Shown: positions 1 through 11,600 of the stretch, piece by piece
How positions within the stretch are numbered: position 1 is the first letter of the stretch
How the letters are laid out: every line of letters begins with the position of its first letter
Origin: Sternotherus odoratus
Taxonomy: Eukaryota > Chordata > Testudines > Kinosternidae
Assembly (NCBI GenBank): GCA_032164245.1
Contig: JAVMKO010000001.1
Location: 293,123,041 to 293,187,040 of the forward strand
Reading direction: 5' to 3'
DNA length: 64,000 nt
Program-made: the position numbers and the translations under genes
The notes under the pieces: generated by a model
The model's input: only the letters and a program-made list of their open reading frames with translations
Told to the model about the DNA's origin: nothing
Databases searched by the model: none

Positions 1-1930
1 TTCTCCCACTTCTCAAGGACATGTTGAGTTTTAAACGTGCCCTCCAAAGTGCTTGCCAGCCCTCCCAGCTTGTCGTCATCTGAAAATTTGATAAGCATAC
101 TCTCTACTCCATTCATGGGCGACAGGTATAATAGGCCAAGCCAAGCCCCGGCCCCGCCAGCTCCTCCAAGCTGGTGGCAGCTTAGCTCCAGCTGAAGGGG
201 AGCAGGTGACTAGGGCTGGTGGTGACCCGGCGCTGGGGCCAGTGGGCAACCCAAGGATGGGGTGGTGGGCGGGGCTGCTCAGCCAGGGCTTCTCCAGACG
301 TGGGGAGAAGGGTGGGCCTCAGAGCTCCAGAGGCATGGCAGAGGAGAGTGCCTCAGGGCTCCAGTGGGTGGGAAGGGGCTTGGGCAGAAGAGGCAGACCC
401 CCGGGGCTAGCTCTCGTCAAAGGGGCGGGGGGGAGGCTCACATGCTGCTCATGACTCCATTATACAAGACATGAAAATATTGAATAGTACTGGATCTAGG
501 ACTGATCCCTGTGGGAACCCACTAGATATACCCTCCCACACTGACAGCAAACCACTGATCACTGCTCTTTGAACAGGGTCCCTACCGTATAGTAATTTCC
601 TCTAGACCACATTTCCCTGTTATCTCCAACCTGGCTCTTGCCTACTTATTTATACCTGCCCCTGGATACTTCCACTGCTTGCATCCAACGAAGTGGGCAT
701 TAGCCCACTTATGCTTCAATCCTTTAGTTAGTCTTTAAGGTGCCACAGGACTCTTTGTCACTTCTGCAATTCCAGACTAACACGGCTACCTCTCTGATTC
801 TTCACATTTCCCTAGTTTGCCTACGAGAATGTCATGCAGCGCTGTGTCAAAAGCCTTACTAAAACCAAGGTATATCACATCTATTGCTTCCTCCCATCCA
901 CTGGCCAGCAACCCTGTCAAAGAAAGAAATTAGGTTGGTTTGATTTGATCTGCTCTTGACAAATCCATGCTGGCAATTCATATAACTCTTCTATCCTCCA
1001 GGTGCTTACAAACCGATGGTTTAATAATTTGCTCCTGTATCTTTCCAGGGATTGAAATTAGCTGACTCTCTGTAATTCCCCAGGGCCTTCTTGTTCCCCC
1101 CTTTTAGAGTTAAGTACTATGTTTGCCCATCTCCAGTCTTCTGCGACCTCTCCTGTCTTCCAGCAGTTCTCAAAGATCATTGCTAATGGCTCTCAGATTG
1201 CTTCCACTAGTTCCTTAAGTACTCCAGCATGAATTTTATCAGGCTGTGCCAATTTGAATACATCCAAGTTATCTAAATAGTCTAACCCGTTCTTTCCCTA
1301 TTTTGACTTGCATTCCTTCCCCCCTCCCCCGTGTTAATATGAATTGTGTTGAGTATCTGGTCATCATTAACCTATTTTGTAAACACTGAAGCAAAATAGG
1401 CATTAAACACCTCCGCCTTCTTGATGTCATCAGTTATTAGCTTTCCTTCTCCCCTAAGTAGAAGACTTATCTTTTCCTTCATCTTTCTCTTGCTCCTAAT
1501 GTATTTATAGAACCTCTTCTTATTGCCTTTTACATCTCTTGCTAGGTGTAACTCATTTTGTGCCTTAGCCTTTCTGCGCGGTTTTTTTGTACTCTTCCTT
1601 AGCAGTTTGGCCATGTTTCCATTTTTTGTAGGAGTCCTTTTTGATTTTGAGGTCATTAAAGAGCTTCTGATGGAGCCATATTAACCTCTCACTATTCTTC
1701 CTCCCTTTCCTTTGCATTGGGATAGTTTGCATTTGTGCCTTTAATACTGTCCCCTTGAGGAACTGACAGCAATCCTGAACTTCCGTTTCCCTTAGATTGT
1801 CTTCCCATGGGACCTTACCTACCAGTTCTCAGAGTTTCTTGAAGTCTGCATTTGGAAGTCTATTATCCTTATCCTGCTGCACTTCTTCCTTTCTGAATAA
1901 GGATTATATATATCATTTCATGATTCTTTG
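1..1930 (-). mobile_element. Old CR1-type LINE fragments
   Basis: Minus-strand reverse-transcriptase-related sequence. The clearest coding piece (1656-1372) reads ARDVKGNKKRFYKYIRSKRK and ends NAYFASVFTK, typical of the segment before the CR1 reverse transcriptase domain. The copy is interrupted by a GC-rich insert at about 113-470, flanked by ACTCCATT on both sides, and by a short repeat at 684-803. It has many frame breaks. Confidence 0.75.
684..803 (-). repeat. Interspersed repeat, family A
   Basis: Shares GTGGCACCTTAAAGACTAA and GTTAGTCTGGAAT with copies at 2353-2475, 10543-10745 and 32700-33090. It is abundant in reptile genomes as I recall; I do not assign a class. Confidence 0.7.
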
Positions 1931-2004
1931 ATGATGATGACCACCTGGATGGATAGACACCTGTCTCTTGGGAAGTGCTTGGCAGCTATTTTTGAGCTCC
2001 AGTG

Positions 2005-2350
2005 CAGGACAAGATTTTCAGAAAGCCTTGACAAGGTCCCTCATAAGCAAAATAAGCTGTCATGGGATAAGAGGGAAAGTCCTCCCATGTATTTGTAACT
2101 GGTTAAAAGGTTGGAAATGACGGGTAGGAATCAATGGTCAGTTTTCAGAATGGAGAGAGGTAAATAGCGGTATCCCCGAGGGGAGGACAGGATAGGTCCA
2201 TCAGTGGCTATTAGCCAGGATGGGCAGGGATGGTGTCTCTAGCCTCTGACTGCCAGAAGTGGGAAATGAGCAACAGGGAATGGATCACTTGATTATTACC
2301 TGTTCTGTTCATTCTCTCTGGGGCCCCTGGCGTTAGCCACTGTGGGAAGA
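2005..2350 (+). mobile_element. CR1-type LINE fragment (RT piece joined to 3' end)
   Basis: A translated stretch resembles the CR1 RT region around HGIRGKVLPCICNWLKGWK and NGQFSEWREVNSGIPEG. It is followed directly by a CR1 3' tail module (ATTAGCCAGGATGG). The middle of the element is deleted. Confidence 0.7.
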
Positions 2351-2352
2351 CA

Positions 2353-2475
2353 TCAGAGAGGTAGCTGTGTTAGTCTGGAATAGCAGAGGTAACAGAGTCC
2401 TGTGGCACCTTAAAGACTAAAAGTATTGAAGCATAAGCTTTTGTGGGCCAATACCCACTTCGTCAGATGCATGCA
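2353..2475 (+). repeat. Interspersed repeat, family A
   Basis: Contains GTGTTAGTCTGGAATAGCAG, GTGGCACCTTAAAGACTAA and CCCACTTCGTCAGATGCATG. Confidence 0.75.
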
Positions 2476-4639
2476 GTGGAAGTGACTCAGCATGGCCGTT
2501 CTTATGTGGGTAGGTGGCTCAGGCGATCACTTGCCTGCAAGAACTTGGATTCTTTTCACAGGTGGCCCCCAGCACAGAGCCACCAATCAATACCTGCCAT
2601 GCTGAGCAACTCTGCTCTCTCTGGTAAGTGACACTGGGTGAACAGGAAGAGACAGAAGGAGGAAACCACCTGGGGAGTAGGAGAAAACACTACCAAGATG
2701 AGAGATGAAGAGTGAAAAGAGGAGCTGGTATTTTCTGCCCTAGAACATGATGCAAGGGGTGCAGGATGGAGGAGTCCTAAGCTGCCAAACCATCCCTGCG
2801 CTGGAGAGTTTTGGTCTTGTTAAGCGTTCGTTGAGACAGCAGCCTGGATAATGGCAGTTTCTGAAGGGTTAATCAGAAAGCATCCTAAATAGCAAGACTA
2901 TGTCACCTTCCTAGTGCCTCTCCCACTGACTCTCAGGGTGTTCACACTGCAAAGAAAAACCCGCAGCGCACCAAGACTCAGAGCCCAGATCAGGCTGGCT
3001 CGGGCGTTTGAAAACGGCAGCGTAGACTCGGCTCAGGCTGCAACCCCGGGCTCTGAGAACCTCCCACCTTGTTGAGCCCAGGTGGGAATGTTTACACTGC
3101 TATTTTTAGACCGGCAGGCCAAGCCCCCTGACCCTGAGTCAGCTGACCTGGGCTCAGACTCAGAGCCAGGGGTTTTTCTCTGCAGTAGATGTACATCTCA
3201 TTAACCTAACGGACTGATGACCTGCAGAAAACAGTGTGGCACTGTCAGGCTAGTGCTGGCTTCAGGGGCTATCACAAGGATCATAAATGGAATCAGTGGA
3301 GGGTGCGTTGCAGCCGTGCTAAGCATGAATGGAACAAGGTCACTGGAACCCAATAGCAGGAGGGGTAGGGGAAGAGCAGGGACCACGCTTAGGTAGGGAG
3401 CCCCATAACAAGGTCTGAAGTTTGACTTTATATCCCTCTCTGGTGATCCCTACACCCCTGTAAAACCCCCTCCTGGAAGGAACCAGCTGCAGTAAACAGA
3501 CCTGCAGCTGGAGGCGAGGCTGTCGGAGTTGATTTCTGTTTCATTATTCTGTCCAAAACAGGATGGAGGTGGTTTCCTGAGCGGTTCCGGAGGCTCGGCG
3601 CCCTCCAACGTACAAAGCATTGTGACGAATGCTGTCACGTGCATGCTCGTCCTCTAGCTGAGCTGCTCTTGGCAAGAGGGCACAGCGGGTGGGGGAACAG
3701 CTGCTCTCAGGACTTCCCCATCCTCCTCCAATTCTCATTCAATTCAGAGAGCGCCCTGAGCAAACACGGCCGCTTCTCATCTACTTCCTCCTCTCAAAAA
3801 AATAAGAAGTCAGGCTGGAAGGTTTCAAGAACACTCAGCGTTGGCCAATCACAGCTCTCATTGAAGGTGGCGGCCATTACTCTGGCCCAGGCTCAGTGCT
3901 TGTGAAAATTCCTCCCTATGTGACACCGGTTCCCAGTAGCAGCTCCCTGCACTGCTAACGTCTCTTCACTCCCCAGAACAGGAACAAACTGTTCTCCGCT
4001 GCTTCCAGCACGTTCCATTGCTTCACCTTGTACGTATTATTCAACAAAGGTGACAACATTTGTAAGCTCTCCATAGCCAGGCCCATCTTTTCGTTCTGTT
4101 TTGTACAGCGGCTACCACTGTGCGCTCCTGATCCTGGCCTGGGATCCTGCAGGCAATGCAACTAAGCACAATACAAATAAGTCATGTCATCTCAGTTTTG
4201 AACATGAAGAAAGCAAAGTCCCTTCCAACCAATAACTTCACAGCAAGGACAGCTCGCTTGTTTTCAAAGACAAGATGGGAATCTTCTAAACCAGCCAATA
4301 GGAGACACCGATGAGAGGGATGTGTCTTAAGCTCCACCCCTCTCAAGGGGGAGGCTCCTATCTGTGCTTGTGATTCGCAGCTAGAAACTCCTCTTCTGGA
4401 CGCGGGTGCCTAAGCAGTTTCTAGCAAGAACAGCAGCGGTGCACTTAACTCCAGACAACATGGCAAGGGAAGGGCTATAAGCACGTAAATTCCTTTGTGG
4501 ATCTGGGTCTAACTCTTCAGTATTAGTGGTCTCAGGTATGTATGGTGCCTGGTAGTGGGTACCATGTTTTCCTAGACAGGAATGTGATCTTTAAGATGAC
4601 TGGGCTCCTTTGATCTCTCCCCCATGAAGACCACAACAC
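2476..4639. other. Intergenic sequence downstream of SPCS2
   Basis: No gene seen. Apart from the MITE at 2943-3196 I see only unique-looking sequence with short accidental frames. Confidence 0.5.
2943..3196. mobile_element. MITE with short inverted ends
   Basis: Left end ACACTGCAAAGAAAAACCC and right end GGTTTTTCTCTGCAGTAG are near-inverted. The interior is GC-rich with a palindromic feel (GGCTCAGACTCAGAGCC). Superfamily not assigned. Confidence 0.5.
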
Positions 4640-5450
4640 TGTTTTCACATCTGTTCTTTCCTTTTATTGAAAAAAAACACCCCAATCATTTAGAAAATGA
4701 CAGTTTATATCAGGGACACAACTGAACAGGATCTCAATAGGAAATATGCCAGTTGGACAAACATGAAGGACATTTACAGCTCTAAAAATGCCATTGCTTT
4801 TATTTTTTTTCATCTTGTCAATAAATTTCGTGCTCTAACATACAGAAGTAGCATATTTGCAGAATCAGTATTTTCCCCTTCCAACAGATAAAAGGATTTG
4901 ATATAAAAATCGATCCCACCCTCCTATCCCCACTCAGATAAATATAAAAATAAAGAAAATACTTGTTTGTGAATGGACAGAGTTGTTTTACAGAAAGCTT
5001 TTGTCCTGAATTCCTAACAAAGATTCACTACGAAAAGGATAAAATGAAGTCAGCGAAATGTGAATGCTAAAATCCCCCAAACACTGCATGGCACAGAGCT
5101 ACATACTATAAAGCACTGCCAGGTAAAAAGGAGGAAGTCAATCAATACAGCATTGAGCAAAAACCTCCCTCCTAAAGGTCTTTGATAAGTCAAATGTCAT
5201 CCATCATCGTCTCAAAAGTGACAGAGCAACCTGAAAGGCAGGTTAAACACTGCAACCACACAGATCAAGACCATCTGTAGCTAGGCATTAGCTTCAAGAT
5301 CTCGGATCCAAATTTAAAAAGCCTGCTTTATCCAGAATTAAATAGGATTTCAGGACAAAAACAGAGGCAAGTAACATTCTTTGCTATTTCACTTTATTTA
5401 TTGGTATTTAATTTAGCATGACCCACGCAGGAAGATGGCCATTGGGAGAG
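4640..5450 (-). other. SPCS2: Probable SPCS2 3' untranslated region with polyadenylation signal
   Basis: AT-rich sequence after the stop codon with no open frame. Minus-strand AATAAA sites occur at about 5394-5401 and 4663-4668. The distal one is followed by a GU-rich stretch (GTGTTGTGGTCTT), so it is the better end-of-transcript candidate. The exact 3' end is inferred. Confidence 0.5.
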
Positions 5451-5637
5451 TTATTTTGTTTTTCTTTCCGTGGCCAAGCTGTCATGAAGCTTGGAGATTT
5501 CCGGTTCGTAGGCCTCCATGACTAATGTTCCATTGTTATCAAAGAATTTAGCAATAGATTTGGTGAACTCTGCTTCTCTCGACTGTTTGGTTTTCCCGCT
5601 GATGAAAGTCAGTTTCAGGGTGTATTTGTCATCAAAC
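5451..5637 (-). CDS. SPCS2: SPCS2 exon 5 (last coding exon)
   Basis: Reads [18 protein letters not shown] to [11 protein letters not shown] and a TAA stop, 61 residues after the split arginine codon. The acceptor is CTTCAAG. The C-terminal domain sequence matches the vertebrate family without breaks. Confidence 0.95.
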
Positions 5638-8600
5638 CTTGAAGGGACACAGAAAGAGAACCTGAGTCACAGTTTAGAGAGGGGGCTTCTCAGATTTGGC
5701 ACAGCTGTGTGGCTACATTGGGCTGAGCGCCTAGTAGTCAAAAGAACACCCCGAATTTGAACAATTGGCACATGCCACAGCAACCCCTCATCTTCACGAC
5801 AGCCCAGGTCATAGCATGCAAAGTTCCACCTTCTATACACAAAGGTGCTGCAACATGCACTATCAGTAAATTATAACTTGAGATTAAAGGATTTTTAAAA
5901 ATGCTCTTTTGGGGGTTAGAGCTTTTTAAAATTAATATTAGAGTTAAAATAACCAGTAAAGTTAAAACTTCTCCATGGCTGTTGATTGCTCTGACCTTAC
6001 TGCTATTGTGATTGTAACAGGGTGAAACCGACGCATATGTTAATGAGCAAGCTCTTGAATTGTAACCCTGCTTTTTGGTAAGCATCAATGTACATTTAAG
6101 ATGCAGTTTTGCTTGAAATTAACTTGCTTTTTGTTTCCTTCAGACAGATGACTCCTGGATTTGTAGGAGAGATTCTAGTATCCCCAAGCAACTAGCACGA
6201 ACCTCATTTATTTTTCTGTTCAGGTGCTCAAGTGACAGAGTGATGATAAAAACCTAGTCAGAAAGGCCCATACCTGAGTCTGCAAACAGACAAAATTAAT
6301 AGCTTTCTACACGTCAGTAAAGATCAATCTCTCCATGTCACAGTGGACCTGACTGCCTGAAAATGGCAGCATCCATGCAGTGAGATCAGTTCAACAGCCA
6401 TGGAAGATTTCCACCTTCCACATGTTTCTCTCGGTGTTTCTTTTAAATATGTATGTATATGATCTTTTAAGAAAAACTGTTTTTAAGTCAGAGATGAGGC
6501 TGAGGGGGCCACATTCCAGAATCTACAACTTGGGGTAATGCCTCCCTATTTTAAATGACATCAACCAATTCCATGTAAGCATTTCCTCTGCCCTTAAAAG
6601 TGATCTAACATTCCCCCCCCCCCCCCGCTCTGCTTTCATTGTTTCAGTTAATAAATGCTTGTCTCATGTTTTACACTGTAATTAAAATATATTTGACAGG
6701 CCAGGAATAGAAAGCACAATTAAATCACAAACAGGGAGGCAACCATCTCTCCTATATGCATATATATGAATAACCATGTGACTCATCTCTTCTGGTGTCG
6801 TATCTGACAGCAGCCAGTACCAGATGTTTTAAAGATACAAGATTCCTAAACACCTTCCCAACCCATCAGTTAGTGATTGGTTTATGCCTGAAGCATGAGG
6901 GTTTATAACTCTTATTCTTTTAGCCTAAGCTAACTTTCTCTTCATTTAAAAAGTTTATTTTTTGACTCATGCTAAACTCTGGGGGCTCCAATATCTTGTG
7001 ACATTGAGTTCCACATGTCATTAATAGGAGACAGAAAACTGAATACTGCATTCAAATTTTAGACATCTCAAAACTAGAAATCATGACAGGATCGAAAGTA
7101 AAAGCAACAAAATGTCCAATACTGCAATCTGCAGTCATGCAAATAGAGTTAAAGGGTCTACTTTTCCAAGGGCTGAAGGATGAGGCCTAAGTGACTAAAG
7201 GACAGAAGGAGTTAACTTAAAGAGCAAAAAGACTTAACTTGGCTAAGTAATGACTAAAAGGGGATGTAAAGACTTACAAATACAGAACCTGAAAGGGTGC
7301 AGTATAGAGCAGTGCTTCTCAACCTTTTGCGGCTCCGGACCCATTTGTAAATGTTTAGGGCCTGTCGCGACCCAGTAAATGGTCTAGGGGTGGAGGACCT
7401 GGGGTGGTTTTGGTCATGTCCTGCCCAGCACTCACCTCACAGTGGCAAATCCAGTGCTGTGAGGCTGGCTGGGCGTGGCTCTCTGCTTCAGGGGCTGCAA
7501 CCTCCAGGGTTGCCATGGCGCTCAGGTTTGGCCCTGCCCCCCTGACTGGACCAAATCTGTTTGAGTGGCGGCGTGATCTGGCTCCTGGATTTGCAGTACC
7601 ACTGACTCAAATCTGGCCTTCAGAGCTGGGCAGCTGAACAGTGGTGACTGCTGGGCAGGCCTCTGCAGGTAGCGCTGCCATCTGCAGCAGTGCAGAAGTA
7701 AAGGTGGCAATACCATGCCCATTACAGGGCACTACCAACAGGCTGAGAAACCCGGATATAGAGAGCAGACAGTACCTGGGGTGATTCCATGTGGGTATTA
7801 ACGGCAATAGAGCACAGGGAGAAAGACAGGCTCTAAGGAAGCAGGTCTCAGACTATTCAGGGCTTTTGACAGAACCAAGACTTGAATACCGCCCAGAAGC
7901 CAACTGGGAGGCAATGCAGTGCATGACACAGGTAATACATAATCCTTTGTATAAGGCTGTCATAAGTGTGGAATGTTGTTTTGCTTGTATGGGGTTAACT
8001 TTACCAAAGAGAGGACGTAGAAGCCCCATCCTACGAGGGGGGAGAGAGAGTTTCAGTTTCCCTTCGTCCCAGCTTGGGGACAGACCCTTTTCTTCGTTCT
8101 CTAGCTATGGGGAGCAACTCTTCTATTTTTCCTTCCTATATTCATAAGTAGCTGAATTGTAAGTAACATTTGATTTTTCATAAGCTTGTGCCTGGTCTGG
8201 GGGGTCACTAGCCTTTCAGAGGGAAAGGTGAGAGAGCTCTATATCTGTAAAGTGGTCTTGTAAGTGTATGCTTTGTTCTCTTTTCTTTATTAAACCTCTT
8301 TAGTTATCAAAAGTGTTTGGTTATTCTTATAAAGGAATCCTAGCACTGGATTGGGCAGCTCATGGTTAGTGAGCCTGGGTATCTGAGAGGCAGGCTCACA
8401 GCGTGAGCTGGTGAGTTGAGGCTCTCTCCTGAAGGCAGGAGAGAAGGGCTGCAGCTCGGAGGTTGTATCTCATCCCTCCTGGTACAAGAAAGAGGGAGGT
8501 GAGGGGGGAGTAAAGTAGCATCTGAGTGTCCCGGGCTCTCAAGAGAGAGAGGGAGTTTGGGGGAGTCCGTGTGCCCCCCTCCAGGGTCTTAGAGATCCAC

Positions 8601-11600
8601 ATGGATGGTGGCAGCTTGGGTACCCCAATTTCCCAACTGGTAGAGTGTGGGTTTTGGGGGTGTAAAGACATAACTTAGGCTGGGGAAGCAGTTTATAGTT
8701 AAGGGACCATAGAAGAGACTCTCCTCAGTACCCCAGTGTACAGAGAGAATAGACACTCTTACAAAGGCTTATGCCACAGTGCAGCAAATAAACACAGACA
8801 CCAGCCATTTGGTTCCTGCGCTGCTCTGAGTAAATCTGTACAGAGAAAGGTGACAAACCCAGCAGGAAGCAGAAATGACATTCCTGCCCCTCTAGAACTA
8901 CAGTAAGGAGGCAAAACACAGGCCTCAGCAGGGCGTGGCTGCTGTCATTATGATCCTTTGGTAAATGTGGTTCTAGAAGCAACAATACCTTTTTAGACTG
9001 GAGGAAAGTTGCCAGATGTCATCAGGGTCCATCCCTGCAGGATCTTTTCGATGTGCCACCAGGAAAATGCTCTTCTCCTTGTATGAGGTATAGATGGTCA
9101 GGATTCCCATCATCACAAAATATGTTTGGGAAAGTTAAAGAAATTAAGGGAATAGGAGAGCCATGCAACAGTAACAAGTAGGACTCGCGAACCATGGAGT
9201 GCATACAAATAAAATGATTCATCTCCACACAGAGGCTGGGGGATTTAATTGCTTCTGATGAGATAATTTAGAGCTTGGTTTTTGGTTGACACTTTTATTG
9301 GTATGAACAAGTTAAATGCAAATATAATGTGTCAATCTCTAGCTCTTAAAAATCTTCCCACTGCCACGAGACCACAGATCAAGGCCTGAAGTGACATGAA
9401 TGGTGGGCTCTTGAATGAGACTTACCAAGGAGTCAGACAGAAAAATCAAAAGATTCAAAGACAATTAAGCACGAATTTAAAAGACTAAATGGTGTTTTCA
9501 GTTACTTCACTGAAATGTCACTGGCAACGTCTAAAGGAGGCCTCATGAAAGCTGAGGTAGAATAAACAATGGAAATAATCCTTGTGTCTAGGGTCACACA
9601 GCAGGTCAGTGGAACAGCAGGTGTTAGAAACCCAAACTCCTGGCTCTCAGTTCAGTTTACCAGCCCACACTGCCACCCTGAGACTGTCTGCACAATTCAG
9701 AGAGGTTGCTGTATATGCAGAGAAATTTTGCACCCTTTAGCCATCACTCTGGACACAGTTAGTGCAGATAATTCAGGACACTAACTCCTAGAGCCAAACA
9801 GCATAAACAAAGTCAGTATTCAGAAGGGCAGAGTACACTGCTGTAAAAAAAAGGAATGATAAAAGTTACTCAGTACTTCAGATTTACTAACTGTCTCTAA
9901 ATATAACTTACATTTATACTGCTGTCCTCTTCCCAATTTTTACGCTGCCTGTTATTCCTTGATGGCAGCCTCTGACAATTGCTCCTACTTGCCATTTCTC
10001 TCCCAGCACCTGATCTATAGTATCACAGGTAGCAGTTGGTGCTATAGGAGTCCGTTTACAGAAATACAAGTTTCTTACGCTAAAATAATGCAGAAGAGGA
10101 TGCAGATGTTAAATAAAATACTAAAGTAGAAACTTGTTGGGGGAAGACAAGCACATGTCTTAAACCTGCAGCACACAGGAAAGGATATGATATCACACAG
10201 AAAGCGAGAACAGGTTTAGATTCAGGAAAGGGATGCAGATAATCCCAAATCAAAGCCACGATGGCAAAGAGACAGGAGACTGTGCAGATGAGGAGGCGGC
10301 CATCAATCAAACAGAAATTCTCCACATACTTGTACTTTTCCAGGAGAACCTGATGGGAAAACAAAGAGCCCAGTTTATTATATACTTGGCTACTTTTACA
10401 GGTGGCTTCCAACCTAGAGTTAAATTAATGCTCTATAGCTGCACTAATTTTAGCTGCATAATCCAGATATTTTAATTAAATTAAGAAAGGGGAAAAGCCA
10501 TTCAAATCCAGGAGCATCACAGAAACACCAATAAACATGTCAAGAATCAGAGAGGTAGCCGTGTTAGTCTGGAATTGCAGAAATGACAAAGATTCCTGTG
10601 GCACCTTAAAGACTAACTAAAGTATTGAAGCATAAGCTTTCGTGGGCTAATACATCCGACGAAGTGGGTATTAGCCCACGAAAGCTTATGATTCAATACT
10701 TTAGTTAGTCTTTAAGGTGCCACAGGAATCTTTGTCACTTCAGCAATAAACATGGTGAGTGCTGCAACTTTAGATATATTTTATATCTAATTTAAATAGT
10801 CTTTAAACGCACCTATGTTATTTAAACGTTTCACTGACACGAGTAAAAGCCATTTTAAGGCTACCTAGCCAATTTTATTAATGCAAAATGATCCAGTAAT
10901 TGAGTTGGACACATCTCAGAAAGCAAGTGATTTCCGAGTCATTCACAGCTTTAGGAGGAGACACTCCATTGGAGTCTGAGCCAGGAAACGTCTGCACCAG
11001 ATCGGTCATTGGCTTTCCTGAGAGCTCTGTGCAGAGCGAGGCTCCAAGGTGGAATCCGTGAAGGGACTCAAGTGTTGCAACAATGAGGGCAACTAGAAAA
11101 ATCGCAGGAGCAATAGTAGAACCCCCCACAGCTGGGTTAGGCACCTAAGCTCCCTGTATGATGAACAGGGAGAGTCTAAGCAAGTGATCCACCAAAGCCA
11201 GCCTGCTAGGTGCGGAGCCACTTAAATCAGCCTATGGGAGATGCTGACTGGGGGGGGAGGGAGTAGGAGGGGTGCGATTACAGCTGATCTCCCACATGAC
11301 GTTTCCCTTTCTGGCTCCTGGCGGAGTCTCTCCCCGCAGCTCGGGCTCCGCGCGCAACTTTTTGGGGCGGGGGTAGGAAGGGAGAGGCGAGACCGCGCGT
11401 CGGCGGGGCAGCTGGGGATGCTTCACCCGGTGCCTGAAGGTTAGCGCGGGGTGGTGGCGCCGGGAGCCCCTCGGAGCGGCAGTTCAGCAGCCCCGGAGGA
11501 GCCGCCTGCAGGGAAGCAGCAGCACCAAGCCTGGAGGACAGCACCAGCCGCCACTTTCCCACCCCGTGGCCAGGAGGGAGCCGCGGCGGTGCTGGCCCCA

